Counted from the first letter of the stretch, positions 17,535 through 27,067 are shown. The stretch: 64,000 bases of DNA from Candidatus Moanabacter tarae (GCA_003226295.1 CP029803.1:1731477-1795476); one strand, 5' to 3'. Notes: generated by a model from the letters alone, not told the origin. Numbers and translations: made by a program.

Positions 17535-17868
17535 GCGATAAGTCCTTTTTTCAGTATATCTTAATTGAAGTAATCGTTGATTTAATTTTCTAGTCCTGTT
17601 GCCCTCCTAGCTCAATGCCAAAGATGCTGCCAGCCAGTATTATGCTTCCGAGTTTAACGCCTAAATCCTTTGCAAAAGTGTACTAAATAGATCAGGAATC
17701 TTTCCCCTGATCATGGATCACTAATTGGGTGACAAATTGGGAGGGCTATTGCCGTAACCACCGGTAAAACTTACCGATTCAGATCTTTCCCAAGATCTGC
17801 CGAATAGAATCCCTGTCATTTCGATACGATAAATCATATAAAGAATAACATGCCTGAAAGGATTTCCA
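17535..17868. other. divergent intergenic region with two small hairpins
   Basis: 334 bases between a TIM-barrel gene and an unrecognised gene. It holds the two hairpin sequences listed separately, and an AAAGGA ribosome site just before the plus-strand gene. Confidence 0.5.
17762..17798. promoter_or_regulatory. two adjacent perfect inverted repeats (candidate operator or leader hairpins)
   Basis: CGGTAA-AAC-TTACCG is followed four bases later by AGATCTT-TCCC-AAGATCT. Both are perfect, and the pair lies about 70 bases upstream of the plus-strand start codon in a divergent region, so regulation of either gene is possible. Each is short enough to arise by chance; the pairing is what is notable. 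Confidence 0.3.
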
Positions 17869-18708
17869 ATGACATTTAAGAAAACCCCGTCTCCTCCTCT
17901 ACTCCAAGGCTCCCTCGGTCCAGCTACAGTTACTGTTTTGGGAGCGAATGGCCTGCGTTTGACAGGGCTAAAAAGCTTTCACCTCGACGAAGGCCCAGAT
18001 TATGCATGGCTCAATATTTATCGGACTCTAGCCGATAGACAACAACTCGAAATCACCCGGGATCGGGATCCCAGTAATTTTGGTGTATCTGGTAATGCAG
18101 TTGAAGTTCGTTGGGCACCTAATGATAGAATTCGTGGCTCGCTGTGGGCCCGCTACGAGATTGTCGATGAAGAAGATGCTATCGACGTAACTTTCGGTGC
18201 TGATCTTCAGGCAGCTTATGGAGATTTCGAACTTTTTATCGCCAACTATTTTACTCCCTACCATGTACCCCGCTTTGCCATAAGCGACAATCGAACTCAT
18301 CCCGAAGGTAATATTTGGTATGAAAAACAATGGAATGGTGAAGGGGAAAATGAATCCTGGGCGCGAGACGAACAAGCGGAAAAAATTTTTCGGGATGGTC
18401 GCTGGCTGACAGGACACTCTCTCAACTGGCGCCGTGGACCTTTCTATACTCATCCTATCATGATTCAGGAGCACCGCTACGGTGGACACGCCATTGTCCT
18501 AATGGCCCGACGCCAAGACTGCTTCGGGATATCAGGATACAATTCTTATCACAATTCTCAGTACCTCCATCTGTGGGGCCGAGACGTTGCTGCTGGCGAA
18601 CAGGTCTCAGTAACTGTACGGCTTTTACTCATAACTGAGTGGGAGGATCTACAGCGAGAAGCGATGATTCGATATGAGAAATGGCTGGAAAACTTCTGTC
18701 CTGACTAG
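17869..18708 (+). CDS. protein of unknown function, beta-rich
   Basis: A 279-residue protein that I do not recognise. It is probably cytoplasmic, as there is no signal peptide or membrane segment. It is rich in aromatic residues and alternating beta-strand patterns (RYEIVDEEDAIDVTF near 103-117, FELFIANYFTPYHVPRF near 125-142) and ends in a helix (EREAMIRYEKWLENF-like). The strand pattern and clusters of Trp, His and Tyr (HSLNWRRGPFYTHPIM) resemble carbohydrate-active or mutarotase-like beta-sandwich proteins, but that is only an impression. A good ribosome site (AAAGGA, six-base spacing) supports the start. It stands alone between divergent and convergent neighbours. Confidence 0.7.
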   Translation: MTFKKTPSPPLLQGSLGPATVTVLGANGLRLTGLKSFHLDEGPDYAWLNIYRTLADRQQLEITRDRDPSNFGVSGNAVEVRWAPNDRIRGSLWARYEIVDEEDAIDVTFGADLQAAYGDFELFIANYFTPYHVPRFAISDNRTHPEGNIWYEKQWNGEGENESWARDEQAEKIFRDGRWLTGHSLNWRRGPFYTHPIMIQEHRYGGHAIVLMARRQDCFGISGYNSYHNSQYLHLWGRDVAAGEQVSVTVRLLLITEWEDLQREAMIRYEKWLENFCPD

Positions 18709-18849
18709 CAAGTCTCGAATTTCATCTTGTATTATCTGATCCTTTTAAAAGCTCCTATTTGAAGGACTATTCCACACGGAACTTACGTGCACCTAATTAA
18801 CAAACCGTCTCGAAGGTGACCCAATAATTTTATGGGGCGGGCGATTTGG

Positions 18850-19644
18850 CTAGTCACGGTAGATCTCGATATCCATCATCGCTCCTTCCCGCAATAGGTC
18901 ATATTCGCTGAGCCTGAAACGTCCGAACAACTGGATGCCTCGGTCCCTCAATCTTTTATACTCCTCACTCGTCTTGGGATAGATGGCAGGCTCTACCGCT
19001 ACGCCGTTGGCCAGAGCAATCTTGGTCACCCGCTCCATCGACCTTATGACTTCGGGATGTTCCCACTCCCCATGGAACCCGAGGTCTGCTGCCAAATCAC
19101 CCGGTCCAAATACCACGGCATCCACCCAGTCGTTGGACAGCATGATTTCAGCATTCTGCACACCTAATCCAGATTCGATTTTAAGGATGAGTAGAGTCGC
19201 TTCATTTGCCTCCCTACAATAGCGTTCAGCGTCTTCATGCTGGTAATCGGCATTAGCTCCCATGGCCAATCCCCGTTCCCCTACCGGTGGATACTTCATC
19301 CACTGCACGAGCTCCCCCAACTGTTCAGGCGTTTCGGCATGGGACAGGCAAATCCCCAAAGCTCCTGAATCCAGAACGCGCGATACAAAAGGCCTACTCG
19401 GAACAATGGTCGTAACGATCGGGCAAAGTCCATTGTCTCGGGCCATGACTAGGAAATTCGTAAAAGTTTCCTCATTGTGCATGACATGTTCCGTCTCTAC
19501 CAAAATCGTGTTATATCCAGCCTGAGATATAATCTTCAGAACCGAAGGACGGAGTGACTCAAAAACATTGAACCCTAAAATAGTATTCCCGTTCTTCAGG
19601 TCCTTTTTAACCTGGTTAGCTATAATGGGTTGTTCAATTGACAT
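18850..19644 (-). CDS. HpcH/HpaI-family class II aldolase
   Basis: A 264-residue HpcH/HpaI aldolase. His53 in ETEHVMH, Glu157 in LKIESGLG and Asp183 in FGPGDLAADLG are the catalytic and metal residues of the family; the last block is canonical. I chose the ATG giving MSIEQPII because an AGAGAG lies just upstream; a TTG eight codons earlier is possible but less likely. It is better conserved at the key motifs than the aldolase near 4.7 kb. Expected reaction: metal-dependent cleavage of a 4-hydroxy-2-oxo acid to pyruvate or a related 2-oxo acid plus an aldehyde. It is monocistronic here, divergent from a flavoprotein oxidase gene. Confidence 0.88.
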   Translation of the reverse strand: MSIEQPIIANQVKKDLKNGNTILGFNVFESLRPSVLKIISQAGYNTILVETEHVMHNEETFTNFLVMARDNGLCPIVTTIVPSRPFVSRVLDSGALGICLSHAETPEQLGELVQWMKYPPVGERGLAMGANADYQHEDAERYCREANEATLLILKIESGLGVQNAEIMLSNDWVDAVVFGPGDLAADLGFHGEWEHPEVIRSMERVTKIALANGVAVEPAIYPKTSEEYKRLRDRGIQLFGRFRLSEYDLLREGAMMDIEIYRD

Positions 19645-19984
19645 TTCTACTCTCTTACAAACGGGCAACTGCCAATGGGTATCGACGCTCTAACAGGAAA
19701 CATCTAACAAAGCATTAATGTTAGGACAAGATCCAAATGATATGATCAGTCTAGGCTAAGAATTGAAAATTAGGGAGGAAGGAAAACGTAGATCCGTTGC
19801 CTACCCTAATAGCTCTGGCCATGGGCTCCCATCTATTAAGACTTTTGTAGAATAAATTTTGCACTATTTCTATTCTCGGATCGGGCAAACGCGTTAGCTA
19901 AAAATCTGTTCTTGCATTCCATGAAATGCTGAAACAATGCGGATTGAGTTTTATGAGATCCTTCGGTAATCATCCTCTTGTTCT
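19645..19984. other. divergent intergenic region
   Basis: 340 bases separating the aldolase and the flavoprotein oxidase. It contains only the aldolase ribosome site next to its start and no other element I can defend. Confidence 0.4.
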
Positions 19985-21112
19985 ATGAAAGTTGGGATAG
20001 TCGGCGCCGGTATATTTGGGATGGCAGCAGCACTAGAATCGATGCGCCGTGGCCATGAGACAACTCTATTTGAGTCCGGCCGTATACCTAATCCCAACGG
20101 ATCCAGTACCGATGTTTCAAAGGCCATTCGACGTACCGGCTATGCTCATGAATCCTACATAGAACTGGTTATGAGGGCCGCTAAACAATGGCGCGAATGG
20201 AACAATCGTCTTGGTGATTCGATCTACTATCAGACAGGAACATTCATCATCCAAAATGGCTTCGATGAAGAAAATTTATTCCCATCTGGATGGGGAATGT
20301 TAGGTCAAATTGCCGAAGATGTATCCCAACTTACCCTATCCCAAGCCATGGATCGATTTCCCCAATTTGACGTAAGGCATGATGACAAGTTGTTTTTCGA
20401 TCCTTGGGGCGGGTATCTAAGAAGCGGTGAGGCGCTTAAGAAATTGTCCGCAATTGCTCGTGAGGGTGGTGTAGTCGTTCGCGAGAATACAATGGTAACA
20501 GGAATAGAAGAAACCGCTTCTGGCGTTCGCATTATATGGGATTCCGAATCTTCTACTTTCGACCATGCTATCATAGCAACCGGACCTTGGGTGGCTAATC
20601 TCCTGCCACAAATCAAGGCTCGGATCCGTCTAACGCTGCAGCAAATGGCTTTCTTCCTACCAAAAGATGTATCTTCCTTCAATCGGGAAAAATTCCCGGT
20701 TTGGTCGGTTCACCATCCTGGCAACATATGGTACGGTTTTCCTTATCTACACGAGGGTTACTTAAAAGTAGCCGAAGATAATAAAGTAGTCGACACCACA
20801 GTTGATGTCGAACGGGAACCAACAGATGAATTTCTGAAACAGGCTTGGGAAATTGTTGCTGATCGTATTCCAAAGCTCTGTAATGGAAAGCTAATTGGTG
20901 GTCGATCCTGCCTTTACACCAACACCGAAGACGAACATTTTATTATAGATTGGGCTCCAGAACATGAGCGAGTATTGCTCGCCGGATGCGGATGCGGTCA
21001 TGGCTTCAAATTCGGCGGCTCTATTGGACCTGTCATCATCGATGCTCTTGAAAATAAAGAAAACACTCTCGGAGATCTATTCAGAATTGGAGATCGGTTC
21101 GGCCCTATTTAA
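19985..21112 (+). CDS. FAD-dependent amine oxidoreductase, monomeric sarcosine oxidase-like
   Basis: A 375-residue flavoprotein of the DAO/MSOX family. The ADP-binding motif GIVGAGIFG (4-12) is followed by Glu30 at the end of the second strand. SKAIRRTGY (45-53) holds the Arg pair expected near the flavin. GGRSCLYTNTEDEHFIID (305-322) matches the segment whose Cys (here Cys309) covalently binds FAD in monomeric sarcosine oxidase and N-methyltryptophan oxidase. GCGCGHGFKFG (335-345) is the conserved C-terminal loop. Family members oxidise secondary amines or amino acids, releasing hydrogen peroxide. A 7-base-loop hairpin follows the stop. Confidence 0.9.
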   Translation: MKVGIVGAGIFGMAAALESMRRGHETTLFESGRIPNPNGSSTDVSKAIRRTGYAHESYIELVMRAAKQWREWNNRLGDSIYYQTGTFIIQNGFDEENLFPSGWGMLGQIAEDVSQLTLSQAMDRFPQFDVRHDDKLFFDPWGGYLRSGEALKKLSAIAREGGVVVRENTMVTGIEETASGVRIIWDSESSTFDHAIIATGPWVANLLPQIKARIRLTLQQMAFFLPKDVSSFNREKFPVWSVHHPGNIWYGFPYLHEGYLKVAEDNKVVDTTVDVEREPTDEFLKQAWEIVADRIPKLCNGKLIGGRSCLYTNTEDEHFIIDWAPEHERVLLAGCGCGHGFKFGGSIGPVIIDALENKENTLGDLFRIGDRFGPI

Positions 21113-21118
21113 TGCTTA

Positions 21119-21141
21119 AACTTTCTGAGTAGTAGAAAGTT
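21119..21141 (+). terminator. hairpin after the flavoprotein oxidase gene
   Basis: AACTTTCT and AGAAAGTT form a perfect 8-bp stem around a 7-base loop, six bases after the stop codon. No T-run follows, so an intrinsic terminator is plausible but weak. Confidence 0.4.
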
Positions 21142-21336
21142 CGGTGGAATCGGGAGCAGCAGAATGATTTAACAGAAACTGGGAAACAAAACCCCGTTCG
21201 AATCCGGCCTCAAACTTAATGCCATTAGAAAACCTTATTGTGTAAAGGAGCTCCACTTTTACCGTCTTTTGAACCAAATCCATTTAACGGATTATCTGTG
21301 ACACACCTCCTCTGGAGGGGATTAAGGATGCTCAGG

Positions 21337-22563
21337 CTATGCAATCCATAAATCATGAGTAAGGAGCTCTTCCGATGTAAGTATTTCGGCACCCGTTGCT
21401 GTCACCAGCACAATAGCCTCTAGCCCAAATTTCTCCTCCGCTTCCCAGAAAGGATAGACTCCATTGAGAGTCACGAAGGGTTCCACAGCCAATACCATAT
21501 TTTCTTGAATAAGCTCCTCGTTTCCAGCACTGAGTCCAGGGCTTTCGTGAATATCAAGCCCCACGCTGTGACCAATCGCTGACCATCCGAAGTCGAGACA
21601 CCATTTAGAAAAATCGGAATAGCCAGACGCATCGTTGACGTCGAATGCCGCTCTCAGCGGCGCACTAAACGGGACCCCTGGTTTAACCATATCTATGGCG
21701 GCCTCGAATCCGGATTTGGCCAGCTCGAAGTGACGCTGTTGATCAGCACGTGGATTACCGATAACTGCCATTCGCTTGAAATCGCACCAATATCCCTCGT
21801 AGACACAACCCCCATCGAACTGAACTAAATCACCCTCGCGTATACAATAATCGGTCGGCATCCCGTCCGCCCACATAGCCCGAGGACCGGCATAAAGCGC
21901 GTTGAATCTCAGTTCACTGGCACCTTCTGCACACATTACACTAGTCGCAAGATTCACAACCTGCTTCTCTGTCATCCCAGGTTTCAGTCCTTCGAACCCA
22001 CTCTTTAGACCAACTGCAGAGATGCGGGCCGCTTCACGCAAACGGCCAATTTCTGCTTCTGACTTGATACTGCGTGCACTCCAGACTGCCTCGCTTCCAT
22101 CTACAATCCTTGCTTGATGTAAGCCTTCCCGCAACTCATTGAAATGATCTTGCCCCATATTGAGCTGCATGTCTCCGCTAAGCTCCATACCAACTGTGGA
22201 ACGGTCTAGATTCCTCTCTTTAAGGACATCTAAAACAAGAGAAACAGCATTAGATTTTCGGTCCATGTAAAACTGTTTCGACCAGGGCCAGAAACGCACA
22301 TCTTCAATCCAGCATTGTTTAACAAGGTGCTCAAAGCCGTGTCCAACCATCAATACAGGTGAACCTTCGACAGGAAGTAGTATCAGGAAATAGAAGTGAT
22401 AGGCATCCCAAGCACCGTCTCTTAAACCTGCGAAATAGCGTAAGTTTGAACGATTGGTAAGGAGCAGGGCATCCATACCCTTATCCCTTAATATCCGCTG
22501 AATCCGCTCGTATCGTTGCCCATATTCAGTTCGCGGAAAATCAGGAAATGCCAGTTTCTTCAT
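21337..22563 (-). CDS. M24-family metallopeptidase / creatinase-like (Xaa-Pro peptidase family)
   Basis: A 408-residue pita-bread-fold protein: an N-terminal creatinase-type domain (about 1-165) and a C-terminal M24 domain. All five metal ligands are visible: Asp250 and Asp261 (QFDGG, CDFKR), His332 (IGHSVGLDIHE), Glu361 (AVEPF) and Glu382 (LEAIV). Family members are Xaa-Pro dipeptidases, creatinase and C-N hydrolases of small amidino or amide compounds. The catabolic setting next to a DapA-like lyase keeps a creatinase-like role open. A GGAAGGA four bases before the ATG gives a strong start. It is last in a minus-strand run of four genes. Confidence 0.9.
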   Translation of the reverse strand: MKKLAFPDFPRTEYGQRYERIQRILRDKGMDALLLTNRSNLRYFAGLRDGAWDAYHFYFLILLPVEGSPVLMVGHGFEHLVKQCWIEDVRFWPWSKQFYMDRKSNAVSLVLDVLKERNLDRSTVGMELSGDMQLNMGQDHFNELREGLHQARIVDGSEAVWSARSIKSEAEIGRLREAARISAVGLKSGFEGLKPGMTEKQVVNLATSVMCAEGASELRFNALYAGPRAMWADGMPTDYCIREGDLVQFDGGCVYEGYWCDFKRMAVIGNPRADQQRHFELAKSGFEAAIDMVKPGVPFSAPLRAAFDVNDASGYSDFSKWCLDFGWSAIGHSVGLDIHESPGLSAGNEELIQENMVLAVEPFVTLNGVYPFWEAEEKFGLEAIVLVTATGAEILTSEELLTHDLWIA

Positions 22564-22780
22564 TTATCCTTCCCTATTAGTGACTTTCTAATATGCCTCG
22601 AGATGAGTATTTCGCTGATAATCTTAAAGCAAATCAAGTCGGGTCAGGCCTTTTATCGAAGCATTCATTAGGAGTTTGTCTTCATATCACAGGGCATTCT
22701 AGTATTTCCCCATTTGGCGGGATTGCGATCAATCCACGTGCAAAGCTGATTTCTTCACAGAACATTTGTGAAGGAAACAA

Positions 22781-23671
22781 TCATGCTTGCTCAAAGTACC
22801 CTGTGTTTTCCAAATTTTTACGCAGCTGGATCTTCTCGTCATCTTCCAGCTCACGAAGAGGTGTCCTCGGCACTCCGCATTCAAGCCCTATCCAAGCCAT
22901 CATCTGCTTTGCAGCGGCTATCAGGTTAAAATTCAATAATATGGAGATGCACTTATTGATCTTCTTCTGCAACTCAGCGGCCTCAGCCATATTTCCACCC
23001 TGAACAGCATCCCAAAGTTGAACAAACCAACGAGGCATCAGATTATAGGTCAACCCAATCCCTCCACAAGCTCCCGCAATCAGTCCCCCTAATAATACGG
23101 TATCCTCGCCATTAAAAAGGGTGGCCTCAGGTCGCTGAGCAATGAACTTTCCGATTGCAAATAGATCTCCGGTAGAATCCTTCATTCCGATTATTTCGTC
23201 GATATTGAGTAGGTCTTCATAAAGTTTCGTGGTCATCGTCACCCCAGTGCGGGCAGGAATATTGTAGATTAACAGTGGAAGAGCCGCTGCTTCCGCTAGT
23301 TTTCTGTAGTAATGTACAATCTCCTTTTCATCGGGTGTGTAAAAATAAGCTGGCGGTAATGCCGAAATAGCGTCCACTCCAGCATTCCGCGCATCTTCTG
23401 CTCGGCCCAGAGCACCATCCGTTTGGAATGCACCAACATGACTAATTACCGGAACCTTGCCCCCTACTTCGTCAATCACAGTCTCAACGACTGCTCTATG
23501 TTCCTCCCGCTTCAGGAGCAGTCCCTCTCCCGTTCCACCGCAAAGATAAAATCCATGCACACCCGCTCTCAACTGGTAGCCGATAACCTTACGCATTGCC
23601 ACCGGATCGAAGGTGCCGCTCTTGCCATAGGGTGTTACAGTAGCTGGGAATATACCACGAAGATTACTCAT
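22781..23671 (-). CDS. dihydrodipicolinate synthase / N-acetylneuraminate lyase family protein
   Basis: A 296-residue class I aldolase of the DapA/NanA family. The carboxylate-binding loop GGTGEG is at 45-50, Tyr136 (IYNIPARTG) is the proton relay, and Lys164 (IGMKDSTGD) is the Schiff-base lysine. Arg141 after the Tyr motif is typical of DapA-like members. Biosynthetic DapA is possible, but the surroundings and sequence style suggest a catabolic lyase acting on a 2-keto-3-deoxy acid or sialic-acid-like substrate releasing pyruvate. It lies between the M24 gene and the interrupted PhyH gene, same strand, gaps of about 170-220 bases. Confidence 0.9.
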   Translation of the reverse strand: MSNLRGIFPATVTPYGKSGTFDPVAMRKVIGYQLRAGVHGFYLCGGTGEGLLLKREEHRAVVETVIDEVGGKVPVISHVGAFQTDGALGRAEDARNAGVDAISALPPAYFYTPDEKEIVHYYRKLAEAAALPLLIYNIPARTGVTMTTKLYEDLLNIDEIIGMKDSTGDLFAIGKFIAQRPEATLFNGEDTVLLGGLIAGACGGIGLTYNLMPRWFVQLWDAVQGGNMAEAAELQKKINKCISILLNFNLIAAAKQMMAWIGLECGVPRTPLRELEDDEKIQLRKNLENTGYFEQA

Positions 23672-23844
23672 TTGTTAGGACGATTAGATTACATTGCATT
23701 TATGTCAATTCGTCCCCTCCCTCTGAGCTGAATACCAATCTTTCTGCACCTGTTCCAGATCAATTTGAGTCAACCTAAATTGGAGCGATTGGTTCACCTA
23801 TTCTAGGTGAAAGATGAATCCATGGACAGAATAAAGTGTGCTGA

Positions 23845-24762
23845 TTACTGAATTTGTTTGTCTGGATCGACTTCAAAAAAAGGGTTTGCTGCACCTTTCT
23901 GGGCCTCGTATATTCCTGTAGAACCGGCCGGGGGTGGCAGCGGAATGCGAACCGGAACTTTTTCAAGACGTGGTTCAACCGTTGGATTTCCGGCTATCAT
24001 CCGAGCATTGTAGGTTTCCAAATTAGGGATGAGTGGTTTAGTATAAGTACCACAAAGTGGCCAGGCGTCGGCGGCAGTGAGTTCATAGTAAAGCACTCGT
24101 CGGGAACGCTGTGAGCGATTGATGTCTGATCCGTGCACGATACGAGCGGGAAAGAGAACGAGAGACCCACTAGGAGCAGTCAGTTGTACCGCATTGGTGA
24201 AGTTCAAACCACTTGTCTCAAGGTTGATAGCACCAGAGAATCGACCAGCATTGTGATGGTCAAAAACAGGACCTTTATGCGAGCCAGGGAATACCATCAG
24301 CGCTCCGTTGTCTTTGACGATATCGTCGATCAATACTCCACTGACCAAGACATCATCATTACTGTGCGGATAGAAAGCCCAATCCTAGTGCCACTGGACT
24401 GGGGCACCAAACCCAGCCATTTTAAAATTGATCTTGGCGAAGTGCAACCGGATGTTCGGTCCGATCAGATGACTCACGACTTTGACGTATTTCGGTTTCC
24501 TTACAAAATCTCGAAAGATAGGGTGTTGATCATCCGGCCGAATGATTCGCCGAATGCGAGGCTGTTCCGGTGTGTGGGTATCCTTATCCTCTAGTTCTAT
24601 TACTCCGTCGCTTTCTGTCATCATCTTGCCACGCTCGAGAAACTCATTCAGCACTTCCTTTAGTTCCCCAATCTCGGTCTCTGAGAAAAGCCTCTCAACA
24701 ATGAGATATCCTTCAGATTTATAAAACTCCACTTGCTCTTCACTTATCACTGTTCGCGGCAT
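23845..24762 (-). pseudogene. phytanoyl-CoA dioxygenase (PhyH) gene interrupted by an in-frame TAG in the HxD motif
   Basis: Read straight through, this is a normal 305-codon PhyH gene in one frame. The only fault is a TAG at 24385-24387, which falls between His125 (PVQWH) and Asp127 (DWAFYPH), the residue X of the iron-binding HxD motif. Downstream features are intact: NGALMVFPGSH, then the distal His in RIVHGSDINRSQRSRR. Relatives commonly have Gln (CAG) at X, one base from TAG. An AAAGGA five bases upstream of the ATG is preserved and the start is 10 bases after the previous gene. It is a recent nonsense pseudogene, a strain polymorphism or sequencing error, or less likely a readthrough codon. 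Confidence 0.85.
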
Positions 24763-24772
24763 TAGTTCCTTT

Positions 24773-25606
24773 CTAAAGACTTAGAAGATAGTCGCGAAAG
24801 AGGACCGTTTCACTGAGATTATCCACCATGTTACACCTGGCCCAGGCTGTCCAGACATACTCCAAACCAAGATACCCGCGATAACCAGTCTTTTTCATCA
24901 CTGCCACAATTCGCGCAAAATCGACTGTGTTATTCTCGAATGAAGCCTGAAGCCAACCTCTACAAGCACCGCGCACATGGAAATGGCTGGCGAAAGCAAT
25001 CAACGGCTCAACCTCCGAATCGGGTATACCCTGGCATGCAAAGTGACCGTAGTCGAGCGTATAGGTCAGACCCGGGACAGTTTGGATAAACCGTAAGGCT
25101 GATTTAGGTCGCGAGACAAACGACCCGAGATGTGGTTCTACTCCCAGAACAATCTTGTAAGATTTGGCGCGCTCAACCCGCCAGGCCAACTCTTCTCGGG
25201 CGAGGGATAAGGATCCAGCTTTAGAATGTTTATCAAAAAAAACACCAGGCGTCGTCGTGACGTGTTTAGATTCGCAGATGGAAGCATATTCAAGCGTCCG
25301 TTCGAACCAATCTCTTGCCTTACGTCGGCGTGAAGGTTGCGGATGATTGACGGCGAAGGAGGCTAAATCTTCGTCTGCAATCAGAAAAATATCTGCCGCT
25401 TTTAGACCACGGCTATCAAGCTTTTTCTTCAGTTTACGACCCGACCGACCAACATTTTTGAATTGGTCCGAGGGTTGTAAATGTGATCGATTTTCGAATA
25501 ATCCAATGTCGACACTTCCCAATCCAAGAGTCGAAATCAGGCTTAAAGCATCGTCATGTTGAAGTAAGGGGAAAGTGAAATCAGCACAGGCAATTTTGCG
25601 TTTCAT
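24773..25606 (-). CDS. sugar phosphate isomerase/epimerase family TIM barrel
   Basis: A 277-residue xylose-isomerase-like barrel protein with a full metal set: Glu157 (GVEPHLG), Asp185 (TLDYGHF), His210 (HFHVRG) and Glu249 (GLEYVW). The family includes ketose epimerases, hydroxypyruvate isomerase, myo-inosose dehydratase and endonuclease IV. I prefer the ATG giving MKRKIACADF because TIM-barrel homologues begin with the first strand at this point; a frame extension of 16 codons upstream is unlikely. It is the first gene of the minus-strand set that continues with the interrupted PhyH gene only 10 bases away, so cotranscription is likely. Confidence 0.85.
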   Translation of the reverse strand: MKRKIACADFTFPLLQHDDALSLISTLGLGSVDIGLFENRSHLQPSDQFKNVGRSGRKLKKKLDSRGLKAADIFLIADEDLASFAVNHPQPSRRRKARDWFERTLEYASICESKHVTTTPGVFFDKHSKAGSLSLAREELAWRVERAKSYKIVLGVEPHLGSFVSRPKSALRFIQTVPGLTYTLDYGHFACQGIPDSEVEPLIAFASHFHVRGACRGWLQASFENNTVDFARIVAVMKKTGYRGYLGLEYVWTAWARCNMVDNLSETVLFRDYLLSL

Positions 25607-25769
25607 AGAGTTCTTTTTACTTAAAGCCAAACCGCTATGGAGCGATTTTCTCACCCTACCTTCCAGTTCTTGTTTTTGACCAGTAAAAAAATTCGAGGCC
25701 TTGCAAAACCGTACTGGAAATGTAGATTAATTACACTGTAGGAACGATCGTTTATTAGAAATACATATT

Positions 25770-26867
25770 GTGACCGGAGAAAATGAGATCAAATCGGGGG
25801 TGTTTATAATGCCTTTTCACCCTCCAGATAAACCGCTGGCTCAATGCTACGATGAAGACATAGAATTCGTGGTACGAGCTGAAGAGCTCGGCTTAGACGA
25901 ATTCTGGATAGGTGAGCACCATACAATGAAGTATGAAACAGTGGTCATGCCAGAGGTTTTCATCGGACGGGTCCTTGGCGAGACCAAGCATATCCGTTTG
26001 GGGCCCGCACCAATATGCCTTAATCTCCACCACCCTGCACAAGTAGCTAGCCGGCTTGCTTTTCTCGACCACCTATCGAAAGGGCGGCTTAACCTCTGCT
26101 TGGGTCCTAGCGGGACCATCTCTGACTACGAACTCTACGGACTGGACCCTAAAAGTGGTGGGTCGATGACAATTGAAGCTATCGAAGTCATTTTGAAATT
26201 GTGGGCATCCGAACCTCCCTACGAACATAAGGGCACCCATTGGCAATTCAAACTCGAAGAACATGTCAGCGAGGCAACTCAAATTGGATTTATTCATAAA
26301 CCTTATCAACAGCCCCATCCGCCTATTCTTATGCCCGGCGTCAGTCCTAACTCTCACAGCCTCAGGATGGCTGGACAATTTGGATTCTCTCCGTTTTCCG
26401 CTGCCCTTTCCGCCGGAAACGTCCTCGCCGATAACTGGGCAACCTACGAAAATGCTGCCATCCAAGCAGGGAACAAACCGGACCGATCAAACTGGAGAGT
26501 GGCACGTCAAATATTCCTCGCAGACACTACGAAAGAAGCAGTCGAACGGGTTCGCAATAATGTAGTCGGCCAGAATTTCCAGTATCTCGCTACCCTAATG
26601 GATGAAGGTCCCGGCCGTGGGTTTTTGAAACGCGACATGGATATGCCAGACTCCGAATGTAACCTAGACTATTGGATGACCGAACAAATCATTGCCGGAG
26701 ATGTCGATGAGGTGCTCCGACGGTTACTCAAATTGATCGAGGAATGTGGTACTTTCGGTACCCTAGTAATGATGGGGTTTGACTGGGATGATAAGCCGAG
26801 TTGGCTTCGCCACCTCGAACTATTCGCCACGGAACTCATGCCGGCGCTTAATAAAGCGGTAGCATGA
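25770..26867 (+). CDS. LLM-class flavin-dependent oxidoreductase (luciferase-like)
   Basis: A 365-residue bacterial-luciferase-like protein. Typical segments are FIMPFHPPD near residue 12, EELGLDEFWIGEHH (38-51), LNLHHPAQVASRLAFLDHLSKGRL in the middle of the barrel, and GGSMTIEAIEVILKLW. These flavin-reductase-dependent monooxygenases or F420-dependent enzymes attack alkanes, sulfonates, amines or secondary alcohols. No partner flavin reductase is encoded nearby. The start is a GTG without a strong ribosome site, and a GTG ten codons further in is a possible alternative. It is divergent from the TIM-barrel gene and stands alone. Confidence 0.88.
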   Translation: MTGENEIKSGVFIMPFHPPDKPLAQCYDEDIEFVVRAEELGLDEFWIGEHHTMKYETVVMPEVFIGRVLGETKHIRLGPAPICLNLHHPAQVASRLAFLDHLSKGRLNLCLGPSGTISDYELYGLDPKSGGSMTIEAIEVILKLWASEPPYEHKGTHWQFKLEEHVSEATQIGFIHKPYQQPHPPILMPGVSPNSHSLRMAGQFGFSPFSAALSAGNVLADNWATYENAAIQAGNKPDRSNWRVARQIFLADTTKEAVERVRNNVVGQNFQYLATLMDEGPGRGFLKRDMDMPDSECNLDYWMTEQIIAGDVDEVLRRLLKLIEECGTFGTLVMMGFDWDDKPSWLRHLELFATELMPALNKAVA

Positions 26868-27067
26868 CTAGCTGTGGATTATCCCAGCCTAGTTCATCAT
26901 CTCATTTTACCCCAGATAAGATAAACTGGACCCCGGGGGATGGCGAGGAGCACAGTTTAGAAAGTCGGGAACCCAAGAGACCTCTAACTATCGGCCAGCC
27001 AAGGTAAGTTATACCAATGGGAATGTATGGTGCAGACGCGGCTTAATTTCAACCGCTATCAATCTTT

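Noticed and set aside
21185-21210. GTTCGAATCC, resembling a tRNA T-loop
   Set aside because: The flanking bases do not form a T-stem and there is no acceptor or anticodon arm.
22593-23003. 136-codon plus-strand frame between the M24 and DapA-like genes
   Set aside because: More than half is antisense to the DapA-like gene; the rest has no family features or ribosome site.
24385-24387. TAG as a reassigned sense codon
   Set aside because: Several other genes here terminate normally at TAG, so genome-wide reassignment does not fit.
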